64,000 nt of DNA from Primula veris (lineage: Eukaryota > Streptophyta > Magnoliopsida > Ericales > Primulaceae). The notes below the pieces were generated by a model that saw nothing but the letters and a program-made list of their open reading frames with translations, was not told where the DNA came from and did no database searches. Every line of letters begins with the position of its first letter. The stretch's first letter is position 1. The stretch is from assembly GCA_963682055.1 (NCBI GenBank), contig OY821745.1, positions 4,905,501 to 4,969,500 on the forward strand, given 5' to 3'. Of the stretch, positions 23,364 through 35,514 are shown piece after piece. The position numbers were made by a program, and so were the translations under genes.

Positions 23364-24060
23364 ATTTATTGGGCTTCAAACCCCATTTCCCTCGATGATG
23401 CTTCGACTCCTCTACGAGTCAAGCATTTTGTATATGGATCCGCATTATTATCCTTAGACCTTGCAAAGTCTATGGATACCACAATTTTTGCTAGCAATTC
23501 CTCTTACGGATTTGTGTCTCCGACGAATATGTCATGACTTTGTCGGGACTTTCCATTATACAAATTATTCTGATCCCGTTTAATAACTGACTGACTGCAG
23601 CAGTGCGCGTTTATTGCAGGAACAGATTTTGGCCACTTGGAATACCTTCCAAGACTTCTCAGCCAATCTGCCTCTTCTGTAGCTTGATTCAACGTTATGA
23701 ATTCTAACTCTACAGTTTCTCCAACTATGTAGGTCTATTTTACAGACCTCCATAAGACTGCAACCTCTTTAAGTACAAACATATCCACTAATGGACCTTT
23801 TACTGTTAAAGTTCGAGATACAATTGGTATCTAAAATACCCTCCAAACATTTTGGACATCTCGTATAATGCAGTTCATGATTGGCAGTATACATCATGTA
23901 TCTGAGAAGCCTCATTGGCAAACCTACTGAGTCTGCTCACTGAGTTGGCTATAACTGGTCTAGTGCAGTTCTTGACGCACAAGAGACTACCTATGATAAG
24001 TTAGGTGTTTGTTTTAGTCATATAACGACTTAACAAGTTTTCGCACCTTGCCTTACTTTA
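23364..24060 (-). pseudogene. Copia pol 3' remnant (RT/RNase H), copy A element
   Basis: Minus-strand pieces in several frames resemble the end of Copia pol. A frame at 23692-23504 has ATEEADWLRSLG followed by a diverged HCDSQ-like motif (HCCSQS) and NLYNGKSRQ, known from the RNase H. A further piece reads SKDNNADPYTKCL and RGVEASSREMGFEA before a stop near 23364. Stops and frame changes separate the pieces. The same remnant is in the copy B element. Confidence 0.8.
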
Positions 24061-27000
24061 CACGGAACCACGACCCAATGGGTTGTTCCTAATTCTCTAG
24101 ATCTCCATTTATAAAACACATGTTCTCATTAATTAATGATGCGCCCTTTTTATAGAGATTAGAGTATAGACATTAAAATTATCAAAACCGTCAGTTTAGT
24201 TAAAGTAATTGACTTTATTTCTCACGTGCCTATCAACCTCATTGTTGATGGCATCTTCCCATATACACATTATATGGAAAACATTGATTATTTCAATGTC
24301 GTCAATTCACCTTCACTCATGAAGGTCAAGGGACAAAGGAAGTTTCATTACTTACCCTTTTACCATGCCGATGCACTTCATCTTCCTTAAAAGATTCACT
24401 TTCCACATTTTTCCAGCACCGTTTGAGTGTTCACTTGTCTTGGGTAGCGTAATGCTTTGAACCCTCAACGTATTGGTCACACTCGCCAGGCGTTAGAGTT
24501 TTGCAGAAAACTTCTCCTTTTGAAAATATGCCTCTCGGGCATAGAACAATGTTCTATATGCACTTTAAAGTCATATGCCTTATGCACTAGAAACCGATCA
24601 GCACTATATTTTGTGCTTATCCGATGAACACACAATCTACCATTTTCGATCCTATCCAAATCCTTCAAGGAACAAGATTGAGACCTTTCTTAGGTAGCAC
24701 CAAACTTTCACGAACTTATAGTCAGGCACCATGCCTTCTATAATTCTGACTGTTTGGTCCAACTTCCTAAGCGATAGTTTGTTCAACACATAGCTTGCGG
24801 AAAGCTCACTTCCCGTACAAATTCAGAGTTTAATCCTGAACTTATCAACATGATAATAATCGTTTAAGAACTACATTTTGCTCGAGAGCATAATAAGTCG
24901 TTCTTTAACGATTGGTGTCATTCCATCAACACAATTATGTGAACGGTGTCTCATATTCACCGTTTCAATCACACTGATCATGTATTCATATCCATGTGAA
25001 TATACCATTTCGGAACTAGTTAGACAATATCTAACACTTCCAAAAATAGTCTATCATTTAATGATTAACACTTAATCATTGGATTAAAGTTGGTAGATTA
25101 ACACAACAGAACACCCATGATTAAACATGTTTTCTGACAAGCCTTAATCCTCAACAATAGAATTCACGTATTCATTCTTACTTGAATGAATATCTCGACT
25201 GATTTATCTTTACTTCTCATCAAGTAGACATATCAGTGTTTAATACATCCATCAATAAATTGAGGAAATATCTTTTAAACCCTTCTTGGTTTTGCACTCA
25301 TCTCAAATGCATCGAACCATTTGGTTATGTACTCTGTTCGAAACTTCGAACTGAAAACTTAGCAATACATTGCTTCAAACACAAACTCATATTTGTGTTT
25401 TAATTTAAATAATAGATTTAGAAAAATAAAACATTTAAACTTTTATATTTTCATCACCTACTATATCATGTCAAATCAGTGACTTGGTTGAATAATTCAA
25501 CATGTCATTATTGACCACAAGAGTATCGACTAAAATGCTCATTTTGAATAAATAGTCACTCATGTATTGCCACAAACAAGCAAACTTATCACAATTTGAT
25601 CCTAGTGTTTTGGCTACCGAAAGGGTACTGCCATTTAGGTTTCAAAAACCACTAGTCATGATTCAGATTTGTATGTTTGCACTTGTTAGTGGATTTCCAA
25701 ACGTTTAAAATGTTTCCACACATTAACGCCCCCACAGTTCATGCATTCCCTTTGTCCTCACTCAGAACATGCACACTATTATAGAGAAACTTAATCGATT
25801 TCAATGTGGTAAATGAAACGATATCATTTATTTCAGACGTTTTAAGTCCATACCACTGAACCGTTAGGTTTTCTCCCACTCGCCCGTAGGCGCTTTTGGG
25901 TATGTTTAGATTCTCGATCTACATGATCGATGGGTTACCCCCACATTTGTGGGACCCTCGGGGTTCTCCCCCAATAATAGTAATATAATATTACTAAATT
26001 ATTATTCTCAATAATAGCAAGCTCAACATATTCACAATATGTTTTATTAACAAATTAATAATATGTTATTTCAACAAATTATTAAATGTTTTTCCAACAA
26101 ATAAATAAGATGTTAATTTCAACAAATTATTAAATGTTTTTTTTTCCGCAAATTAATAAGATAACATTTCAACAAATAATAAATTAGCCGATATTTGTTT
26201 ATTATTAAAATAAACTCAACGACCATTTATAATTTGTTAATCATCAAATTATTTGCTCTTGGATGAATCAAGTCGGTTATTAAATAACCTTTCATCCAAA
26301 TATGTAACCGATTCGTCATTGCAAGTCGTAGATAGCTAATAAAGCTTTCCATAAATGCCAACAACGACTGTCGTTACAATAATTTATAACTCTCCAAATT
26401 AAATTGCGATTAATCACAATTAATAAGAAGTTATAAATAATCGTCGTTAATCTCATTAATGATTACCGTTACAAATTTTGTAACCCTCCAAATTAAATTG
26501 TAATAAATCACAATTAATAAGGATATCAACCATTATATCACCACATTAGTGTTTTTAATAATGGTGATTTCGAATTTGTAACATCCGTCATTAATATGCA
26601 CTCATGCAAAATTAATAGGAGTTACACCGGCACCCACAATGTTCTGGTCAGTTCCAGCACCCATTGTGTTCCGGACATTTCCCGCAGGAAACTGTTTGTT
26701 ATCTCAAATAACAAACACGCACAATCTAATTTCGAAAAATGAAACTAAAACTCCTCCTTCGCAAACACCAAATTTCTATAACCACGCATGGTTTCAAGAA
26801 ACTGATTTTGCAAGAGTATTCTAGTTCATTCCCGAAAAAAAATTATCAAATTCTGAAAGATTTATTCAACCGTAAACACCAGATAAATCTGATTTTACAA
26901 AGAATAATCTCATAATTTGAACCAGTTCTGTCGTAAGCCCCAAATTCCGAAAAATCAGAAAATGGTTTTACAAGAACTATTTCAAAAACCAGTTCTGTCG

Positions 27001-27149
27001 TAATCCCCAATTTAATGGCTTTTACTAGAACTGTTTCGAATAATCACCAATCCTTCAATTCCATGGTAGAGATCCATGTCTACACAAATACTCATTGGAA
27101 ATTGTTAGTACTTTATTAACATGAAAATAATAAACATGTATAAAATTCA
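24061..27149 (-). other. Internal region of the copy A Copia-type element, no intact gene
   Basis: About 3 kb of the element collinear with parts of 52600-55760 on the opposite strand. It is AT-rich with many stops in all frames. Short direct repeats of AACAAATTAATAA-type sequence lie at 26040-26190. The longest frames (24477-24668, 24878-25075, 26639-26824) show no convincing domains. Confidence 0.6.
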
Positions 27150-27204
27150 CTAACAATATAATGTAACACAATATAATGTAACGAGATTACTCGTAATATG
27201 AAAT

Positions 27205-27312
27205 GATAATTCTCCTGAGCTTCCTGGCTTAATAATACCACTGACATCGTCAATGATGGTAATCCTGGTTTCTTTGGAATTTAAACCCAGCAGTTTGGCC
27301 ACTACTAGCATG
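27205..27312 (-). pseudogene. Captured PDR-type ABCG transporter fragment (start of first nucleotide-binding domain)
   Basis: The minus strand translates to VAKLLGLNSKETRIT followed by IIDDVSGIIKPG. This matches the stretch just before Walker A in plant pleiotropic-drug-resistance (ABCG) transporters, where DVSGIIKPG is highly typical. The next expected residues (the Walker A loop) are missing, and the frame passes into element sequence. Upstream is a TG-rich, intron-like tract ending in TGTGTAG. The fragment is absent from the copy B element. Non-functional. Confidence 0.8.
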
Positions 27313-27374
27313 CATTTTACTACTCTACACACACAAACACACACATAACTATTCATATACAGAACACATGCACA

Positions 27375-27520
27375 ATGGCTCAAGTGACAGGGAGAGATGT
27401 AAGTAATCTACAAGGAGACTTATTTATTGACAAGCTCGATGATAATCTGCGCTTGTTGCAAAATATTCGAAACAGAATCGAAAAATTTGGTGAAAAGTTA
27501 ACAACACTGGAGGTTAGAAA
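27375..27520 (+). pseudogene. Captured PDR-type ABCG transporter fragment (N-terminal part)
   Basis: From an ATG at 27375 the plus strand reads MAQVTG, then DLFIDKLDDNLRLLQNIRNR, IEKFGEKLTTLEVR. This resembles the N-terminal region of plant PDR transporters, in which a DN..LL..IR.RI...G..LPT.EVR pattern is conserved, with internal losses. It lies head to head with the other ABCG fragment (27205-27312), so both come from the same kind of gene but one was inverted. Only about 48 residues remain. Confidence 0.75.
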
Positions 27521-27919
27521 TAAGAATAAGATAAAAATGCACCAAAACAATTGTACACATATTCATAATTAACCATTTATATCACCTAGATCATCATCAA
27601 GCAAAATATATATTTTTCTCCAAAACCAAACGATGATAAAACATATTATCAAAACGCAATCAACATGCTCGTATGCGAACAATAATATATATCATAAACA
27701 TACATACGATACGGTTAAAAACCGAAAAATTGGAATTTCACAAAAATCCCAAACAAGGTAAAGTAAACACAAAACGCTTTCGACAATTCAATCGGAAACA
27801 CCAATTTCTTAAAACCAATGTTTGTTAGAAAAAGATTTTTCAAAAAACTGTCTTAGCCACGGAAATAATTTTCTTTTTATCCAAACACCAAAATTATTGT
27901 ATTAACGTACGAAACATAA

Positions 27920-27935
27920 AAATATCGTTTAAGAT
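27920..27935 (-). other. Primer-site position with inverted match to own LTR (copy A)
   Basis: Minus-strand bases right after the 5' LTR read ATCTTAAACGATATTT. This does not end in the TGG expected for a tRNA primer site. Fourteen bases (27920-27933) are the perfect inverse complement of LTR bases 28109-28122. See the copy B element for the same arrangement. Confidence 0.6.
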
Positions 27936-28461
27936 TGTTGGGTACGTTGTAAATAAATACAATAATTTCTACGTAAAAGAAATGGACAAATAAACAGAAA
28001 ATAGTTTCCTCAAATATATAAATATCAATTACAAGATTTAACATAAAATAATGTAAATGATACCGAAATGGACTAAAGTCCGAGACGAGGTAACTGCAAG
28101 CAGTTTCCCTTAAACGATATTTGCCCCGCCACCTCTGCTTCTGGCTAAATGGGGCACTTCGTTCCCAAGGTACAACGTCTATCACATGTGACTCGGCGGA
28201 AACGGCACCGAGCCACGGTCGGGCCGTTGGTGGTGCGGTACTCTCTCTCTATATGTATGCATGTGTGTTTGTGTGTGAATGTGTATGTTATGACATGTAT
28301 TTTCTTTTTCATGGAAAAGCCTATGAAAAGTGATGAAAGACCATCATATTTATGCCAAGTTTGTAACTCATGAAAGCCATCAATATGGGGGAGAATGAAT
28401 GGTTTTGTAACCACTAAAAAAAAATAGCATTCACTCCATAAAACCATTAGTTTTACCAACA
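27936..28461 (-). repeat. 5' LTR of the copy A Copia-type element
   Basis: 526 bp, apparently identical to the other LTR, and followed by the target duplication GGTTT. A TATA-like CATAAATATG lies on the minus strand at about 28344-28353. Confidence 0.92.
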
Positions 28462-28466
28462 GGTTT

Positions 28467-29864
28467 CAACTTCAACACTACAAACACACTGTCTTTCCAC
28501 CACATCAATGTTTTGCTCTTTTAGGGTACATGCTCTTTCAAAACAGATCGTGACTGAGTGAATGGAATTAGAAACAGTTATTGTTCAAATGTTAGAAAAC
28601 TAGAAGCTCGGGATTATTTATTAAGGTGATTGATGAGGTCAAGATTAAACATTTCAGTGTGAGTGTCACAGTAAATAAGCAAAGATAGCTAATGATTAAA
28701 CTTGAACATTGAAAATGTATCAATTAATAAACAAGCGTTTTCTCATGCTTAACATTCACTAACCAATTGGAAATCTCGTAATTTGTTTTCAATTTCTTCT
28801 TTGTGCACGTCAGGTAGCAGTAGGTTACTGCATGTTTCATCTCACTCTGGACCTCAAAATGCTCAGGACCGGCCGTGTTACTAATATGTGTGCTATAAAA
28901 AACAAAATGTAGTACTCCAGAATTGCTTATCTGCTAAATTTATTTTGCTAGAAGATTGACCAATCTCTCCTAAACTTGTTACACATGAATTATATTGAGA
29001 ATTTCATAGTCTACTTGAGCAGGGGCTGATGCTAAGAGGAGCAAGAGGGTCCGGTGCCGCCCTTGCTTGGAATGGTCATTACAAAATATTTTTTTTACAG
29101 TTTTATAAATATTTTTGTATTGTTAAATGTTCGTTTATTATTTGTTGCAATTATGAAACATAGTTCAAATAGTGTCCAAATTGTGGAACTCCTCTTAGTA
29201 ACCTATATTTTTGTGAGGTTATAGGTTCGATCCTTATCCTCCTCATTTATTTCTTTTTTAAGCATTTAGACTTTTATGTGAGAAAGGTCTCTGTATCCTT
29301 TCTGTTAAGTTATCATTTAGCCTAGTAGTATAATTTTTCAAAAACATCAAATTTACAGTATTAACATATAGCTAGATAGGTTATTTAAGCAAAAGTAATG
29401 TAAGTTTAAATGACAAAATTTTTTATTAAAATAATTTAAAATGTTTTGATATGGTTAGTCAAAATGAAACGATTTTATAGGAAACTGACTTCAGAAGTTG
29501 AAATTAACCATCAAATAAGAGTAATTTTTTAAAATGCATATGGATTTTGCCCCCCTGGTGAACCTTGAGGATCCGCCGCTGTACTTGAGATATGATCGCC
29601 GTAAATACAACTAATCAACTTTAGAAATATGTGATGTCTTTCATGTTATTTCAAGATTATTGTTGCCGAAATAGCTTACTTACTCATGACTGTGCCATTA
29701 GAAGAAAGAACAGTTAAATAGAAACCGATACTTCGAAAAAACATTTGACATATTCCATGTCCCTTATTAAATATATTTGATTTTCTTAAAATTTGCAATT
29801 AGTTTCATTAGTTGTCTTTCCAAAAGAAAATATTAGAAAGCCAATTCCGATTCGACAAAGTTCA
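28467..29864. repeat. Copy A repeat sequence after the Copia insertion
   Basis: 28467-28860 matches 50577-50960. 28865-29864 matches 57579-58582. Parts (28850-29050) repeat 12700-12900 in direct orientation. 29110-29250 reappears inverted at 30800-30940. No coding evidence. Confidence 0.65.
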
Positions 29865-31270
29865 GATGGACTACTATAAAAAGGGGTGGTAGATTATTCA
29901 ATTGTCCATCACTTGTGCATAAGCTCTATCAAAATGATCGTGTTCATGGCATTTCATCCATCTTAATCCCGTTTATTATTATCTTTGATGAAATGTTATG
30001 AATTGTTATCACTTTTTGATAGACGTTTGGAAACACATAAATATCCAATTCAGTTATGCAAATGCAAAAGCTATTTCAAATTGGTCGTGTTGATGACATT
30101 TCATCAATTTCAATGTTAATGAAATGTCATCAACACAATCAATTTGACAGTAGTACTAAAACCACAAAAAAGTTCAAATGCAAATACCTAATTCATGACC
30201 ATTTTTCCTGCCAGTCACCATCTCGGTTCTTATTTGTGGTGAATTTCCATAAATACGATCAAATACCTAAGAAATTTGAGGAAAAAACAAATTTACCGAG
30301 CAACAAGAACCAAGGTCAAGGTGATGACATTTAATTTTACAACATGTTTTCATCTGATTTTCCAATCTTGACATTCTATTTCTAATAAAATCAAATGTTT
30401 TTCTTGTCTGTATGTAGCAAAAATAAACCTGTGGAGCAAAACAATAACGCAAAAGCTTTATTCCATCATTGACCTAGTGACTTAATTAAAAGGTTCTTTA
30501 TATATGGAGCTTTGACTTCATTATTGGTGAAAATTTTCATCTAAAAATCTTTCCAGGTTCTCTTGTTGTTGAGTTATTATTTGTTCACAACGACGTAGGG
30601 TTGTAATTAACATTTAGCATATATCGCACTTATGTCCTTTCTGCTAGAATGACTTTTGGTGGAAAGAGCGTATGGACATCAAAATGCAATTAATTAGAAC
30701 AGTCACTGAGGTGCAGGAATAAGCTTCCTCGTTTACGGCTAATATTCCAAACTATTGCAATTTGAGGTCTCAGAGATTGTACTATGGCTAGCTAGTAAAA
30801 AGGAAAGAAAATAGGAGGATAAGGATCGAACCTATAACCTCACAAAAATATAGGCTACTAAGAGAAGCTCTAACATTTGGACACTATTTGAATTATATAT
30901 GTTTCATAATTGCAACAAATAATTAGCGATCATTTAATAATACAACTCGGGTTCTACAAAATCCGGGGCGTGACACCCTCACCATTTCGAAAGGTTCTTA
31001 ACCGGAGATCTAACTGTTAACTTAAATATGTATTAATATTAAACCCAACTTTACACTCAAATATAAATTGGCAATTATATCTGAATGAATGCAGTACAAG
31101 TATTCTTACAAAAGAATACAGATTTTGTCCAAATTCAGTACTAAGAAGCATTTGCACAGTTATGTACCAGCAGTTAGTTTTTGCACAGTTAAATAACACG
31201 TTCACCACCAGGGTTCGAACTCTGATGTCTGCGAAGCAGATTTATCTCCAAATGAGGGTTATTAATTATA
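29865..31270. repeat. Mosaic of inverted copies of the local repeat family
   Basis: 29930-30180 carries hairpin-type modules. About 30200-30530 is the inverse of 12905-13250. 30800-30940 is the inverse of 29110-29250. 30976-31180 is the inverse of 16300-16474. At 30943-30975 there are 33 bp of the solo LTR end. 30535-30800 and 31190-31270 are not recognised. No gene seen. Confidence 0.65.
30943..30975 (+). repeat. 33-bp fragment of the solo LTR end
   Basis: CAACTCGGGTT...GGGGCGTGACA is the inverse of the first 33 bases of the LTR at 16475, still joined to the same flank (CCCTCACCATTTCG). Its other side is unrelated AT-rich DNA. Confidence 0.8.
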
Positions 31271-31271
31271 T

Positions 31272-32614
31272 AAAAAAAAGACAAGAAAGACCTTAAATTA
31301 TGATTATGTAGAATAAATACAAGAAATAGAACACCAAGTTAGCGGATCCGCTCAATTTGATGATGATGAAGAACTAGAATATAATTAAGGATAACAAAAA
31401 GTTTAAAACATCATATAAAATCACCTTGAACCTGTGTCCTTGTTACTCTTTACACTAGTACTTCTCTTGTTTATTCATGGAAATTCACCACAGAAAGAGA
31501 ATCGGTGAATTGGCAGGAACACGATTATGTTGTAGGTATTTACATAAAATATAATCAGGTCTTTATATATTTCATCGACCCGTTTGTCAAAGTGATCGTT
31601 GTTCATAACATTTCATCAAAACTAATGATCGCTAGGATTAATATTGATGAAATGTCAAGAACACGATCAATTTAATAGAGCTTCTCATTTGCGTAAACCA
31701 AATCGGACTTATATTTGTGTTTCTAAACGTCTATCAAAGTGATCAATGTTCATAACATTTCATCAAACTAATGATCACTAGGATTAAGATTGATGAAATG
31801 CTATGAACACGATCAATTTAATAGAGATTCTCATTTGCGTAAACCAAATCGGACTTGTATGTGTTTTTCTAAACGTCTATCAAAGTGATCGTTGTTCATA
31901 ATATTTCATCAAAACTAATGATCGCTAGGATTAATATTGATGAAATGTTATGAACAATGATCACTTTGATAGAAGTTTAGAAACACAAATATAAGTCCGA
32001 TTTGGTTTATGCAAATGAGAAATTCTATTAAATATACCGTGTTCATGACATTTCATCAATTTAATCCTAGTGATCATTAGTTTTGATGAAATGTTATGAA
32101 CAACCATCATTTTGATAGACGTTTAGAAACAAAAATATAAATACGATTTGGTTTACGCAAATGAGAAGCTCTGTTAAATTGATCGTGTTCATGGCATTTC
32201 GTCAATCTTAATCCTAGTGATTATTAGTTTTGATGAAATGTTATGAACAACGATCACTTTGACAGGCGTGTGGAAAACATAGACAAAGATCTAATTATCT
32301 TTTTTATGTAAATTTCTACAATATAATCGTGCTCATGCCAATTCACCGATTCTCTTTCTGTGATGAATTTTCATGAAAAAACAATCAATTTATACAGACT
32401 ATAAATTTTATGGAGGTAGCAGTGTAAGAAGAAACAAAGACATGCACAGGTTCAAGATGACAGGATTTTTTTTATAAGATGTTTTTTATTCTTTTATCAA
32501 TCTTAATATTCTAATTCTTCATCATCGTCAAATTGAGCGGATATGCTAATTTGATACTCTATTTTTGGTATTTTTCCAACATAATGACAATTCAAGGCTT
32601 TTCTTTTGTGTAGT
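31272..32614. repeat. Palindrome of about 1.3 kb made of hairpin modules
   Basis: The two halves are inverted copies about a centre near 31925-31945. The outer tract with AGCGGATCCGCT at about 31340 is matched by its diverged inverse at about 32535. Five hairpins of GTTCATRACATTTCATCAA and its inverse begin near 31611, 31749, 31894, 32040 and 32187, about 145 bp apart. This resembles the arms of foldback transposons with internal subrepeats. No coding capacity. Confidence 0.8.
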
Positions 32615-33411
32615 ATGTAGATACCAAAAAAAAACTTCTGGTACTTGGCTTTTTTGCAAGTACACTGCATCATTCTTTTTGTGTTTTTGTAAGATTGAAA
32701 TAGCTTTTATTAAATACATGTTGTCTAGTTATTTGCTTATGAAGCAAATCAAAATTAAAATTAGAACATACCACGAGGTGCAGTTCTTAATACTGAATTT
32801 GGAAAAAGTCTGTCTTTCTTCTAGGAATACATGTACTATATTCATTCAGAGAAAATTACCAAATTATTATGGAACAGCTATATTTGAGTGTAAAGTTGGG
32901 TTTAATATTACATAGGTTAAGTTACCAGTTAGATCTCCGGTTAATAACCTTTTGTATGGTGCGAGTATGAATAAGTTAATGTCAAAACGAGTTCAAGAAT
33001 CTAATCACCAATGAGAAATTATTAATTTTCTGAAGTGGTGAATACTAATTGTATCAGCAACTCTAATTTTGTAGAATGAAATTATTTATTTTCAGATCTT
33101 GTTGTTTGGCCCGAATCAGTTTTCCACACGCTTGAATTGCAAGCTAATGAATGAACCGGTACTGTCATAGTGATTATAATCAATTTGAAAATTCACAATA
33201 GGATTGTGTTTTATTTCCAGTAAATATGTACAAGCAGTTTATGAACGGGGAAGTAATCATCGTTTCACTGTATTGCTTGATTAATATGCATATTCAGTTT
33301 AATTTCTTATTGAAAATCGTCTGGTAAATTATCTTTATGACAATGAATTCTCATATGCGGAATGATTTTGGTTTTGGGCCTTTTGGCACAAACAAATCAA
33401 AAAAATATATC
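32615..33411. repeat. Diverged third copy of the duplicated flank
   Basis: Resembles 16290-16470 and then 18559-19330 of copy A but lacks the 2-kb solo LTR, so it shows an uninterrupted version of that site near 32955-32970. Much more diverged than copy B. Frame 32565-32915 has no recognised domain. Confidence 0.6.
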
Positions 33412-33712
33412 TGTTGTAATAATATTAGCTATGTATTTATGAGACAAAAGTAGATAGAGAAAACAGTGTTGTATTAATCAGTGTATAAATAAATGTCTAT
33501 GAATACAAGACTCGTAATCCTGTTTATATAGATAGATGGTAGGATTACAAGACCTAGAAAAGGCCCAACTTAATCCCAATTATAAGTCCATTAAGTAGGG
33601 TCCAAGACATCCATTAGAATATTTTAAAGTCTTCTAGAATCTTCTACAACACTCTCTCTCGGACGTCTTGAGGTCTTCGTCTTCATGCAGTCGATCTGAT
33701 TCGAGTTCAACA
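33412..33712 (-). mobile_element. LTR and short internal stub of a Copia-like element
   Basis: 33412-33651 is a 240-bp LTR-like unit (TGTTGT...ACAACA). On the minus strand it has a TATATAAACAGG box (about 33510-33525) and is preceded by a purine-rich GGACGTCCGAGAGAGAG tract. The flanks show no target duplication, so the element is truncated after about 60 bp of internal sequence. Confidence 0.55.
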
Positions 33713-34966
33713 AAATATATTATAGAACTCAAAATAAAATTGTATGATATTTTAAAATTTTAATGATTTTAATATATTTTATTTGACAATTCAACAAAAT
33801 AAAAACTTAAATATAATATTATAGAACTCTATTTGAAACTACCCTAAACTTAAATATTAATTAAAAATATTAAATATATGGTCGAATCGCATACTTTTAA
33901 ATTTCGGGGTGAAAATGAATTCTAAATTTACATTAAAAACTGATGTGTTGAGAGTCTGGTTGAGTATATTTAGCTCATTAACATTATTAATAGAGACTAG
34001 GGATATAAGATTTGGACTCATATTTGAACTACTAATTTTATTATATACACCTTGAATTTGGAAATATATTGAACGGTGTTAAATGAAATACACAATATTG
34101 TAATACTACTAAATGTTATGATAAATTTGCAACTACTATTTTCATTATAAATGACCTGAATTGGAAAGATATTCAATGGTTAAACGATAAGATGATAAAA
34201 TTGTAAACACATTAGTTAGCATCATTAACTTTACACGTCATTCACTGAATATAGAAATTAACTTTTCCGTTTTTAATTAGTTGCAAAATGGAATTTGATA
34301 TTTCAACTACCGGTCTTACTATATACAGTTTGAATTCGGAAATATATTCAATGAGTATTAAATTATTCTTAAAAATTGCAATCAAAACAAATTATAAAAA
34401 ATAATTGTAGCATTAACTTTACGCGTCATTAACTGAATATATACAGAAAATGGAACAATGAAATCATATTACTATTATAATTTCAAAAAGAAAGAGAGCG
34501 ATCTAGAGAGAGAGAGAGAGATCATACAGGTAACAATTTACTAATTCACACAGAAATATTATTATTTATGTAAAAGCTTTTGTCATTTATGTGCTAATGG
34601 AAACAGATGATTATATTGTAAAATCAATAATGAATACGATAATTTAACAAATTTACAGTAATTTTTAATTTTATGTGTCAATGTAAACAGAAGATTATAT
34701 TGTAATAGGAATACGAGAATTTAACAAATTTATAGCAAATTGTTTTAATTCGTAGAACCACTTTTTTCTATCATAATTTTCTGAAAAAGAGTATCTTTAG
34801 GAGAAAAATAGTAATTATTATAATCATCTTATACTATTTTATTTGTTTACCATTTTTTATCGTGTTATTGTTATATAGTCGTTTTGTTAGATTATTTATC
34901 ATATCTAAATGAAATAAAATTACTGAATGAAGTAGTTTGTCCAAAAGTGGCAGAATGAAAGGCTAA
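33713..34966. other. AT-rich intergenic DNA, nothing recognised
   Basis: About 1.25 kb without coding evidence. A diverged motif like TTGAATTCGGAAATATATTCAATG recurs near 34050, 34152 and 34335, suggesting an old degenerate repeat. A (GA)n tract lies at 34503-34523. Confidence 0.5.
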
Positions 34967-35397
34967 GGGCCTCTTTGACAACAACTTTTTTTCCTGAGCT
35001 TTTTTCTTTTTTTAATTAAAAAAAACTATGAGCGTTTGGTATGTTAGTTTTTTAGCTTTTCAAAAGCTAACTTCTGAGTCAAAAAAGCTCAAAAGCAGGG
35101 AAGATATAAATTTTGGGATTTTCATATTTTATAAGTCACTTATATGTTCAAATTAGTAAAAAGTCACTTATCCACAAAATTAAATTATAAGTCACTTATA
35201 AGTGAAAGAGGCTATGGTGGTGCCAAATAGTACACTCAAAAATACGACTTTGCCTTCGTAAAAGCGAGTTTGTTTTTCAAATAACGACTATGTTTTTGAA
35301 AGTACGAACACATTACCCTTCTTTTAAGCAATTTTTTTTTTCTCACTGCTGTTTCAAGGCATCTTTTTGATCAAAAAATCTAACACCAAACGCGACC
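34967..35397. mobile_element. MITE-like element
   Basis: 431 bp between TAA trinucleotides (34964-34966, 35398-35400), with weakly matching inverted ends (GGGCCTCTTTGACAAC and the inverse of AACACCAAACGCGACC). A TAA duplication with GGG/GGT ends fits Tourist/Harbinger-type MITEs, but the ends match poorly. No coding capacity. Confidence 0.4.
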
Positions 35398-35514
35398 TAA
35401 GTTGATGTCGTTTGGAAACCCTGGGGATGAAGTTGATGAAATGTAACATTTTTAGAAGATTTGTACTTGTATTTTTATGGCTAATTTTACTTAATATATT
35501 GTCAGATCCTTCCT

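Larger units (their letters stand above)
22259..28461 (-). mobile_element. Copia-type LTR retrotransposon, decayed coding region (copy A)
   Basis: A 6203-bp element with 526-bp LTRs (22259-22784, 27936-28461), TGTTGG...CCAACA ends and the 5-bp duplication GGTTT (22254-22258, 28462-28466). Copy B shows the empty site at about 50572. The minus orientation follows from a polypurine tract (ATGTGGGGGAT, minus strand) next to the left LTR and from pol remnants. The two LTRs look identical by eye, so insertion was very recent, yet no long pol frame exists. It also holds ABC-transporter fragments at 27200-27520. A relative is at 50965-57573. Confidence 0.9.
618..29864 (+). repeat. Segmental duplication, copy A
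   Basis: After the inserted elements are removed, this segment matches 38091-58582 in the same order and orientation, with roughly one to three differences per 100 bases in the stretches I compared by eye. About 12 kb is shared. The left limit is hidden by the LTR ending at 617. The right limit is set by an LTR insertion in copy B at 58583, so the true duplication may be longer. Shared older features are the CACTA right end, the hAT-like element and the large solo LTR. Elements unique to A are the Tat gypsy, Cassandra and a Copia-type element. Confidence 0.9.

Noticed and set aside
29205..31235. SINE candidates from B-box-like GGTTCGAAC/GGTTCGATCC at about 29223 and 31210
   Set aside because: No matching A box at the right distance, no terminal tail and no target duplication.
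13440..32290. CRISPR-like array (repeats spaced about 145 bp)
   Set aside because: Plant nuclear DNA; the spacers are themselves repeated and the units are palindromic transposon subrepeats.
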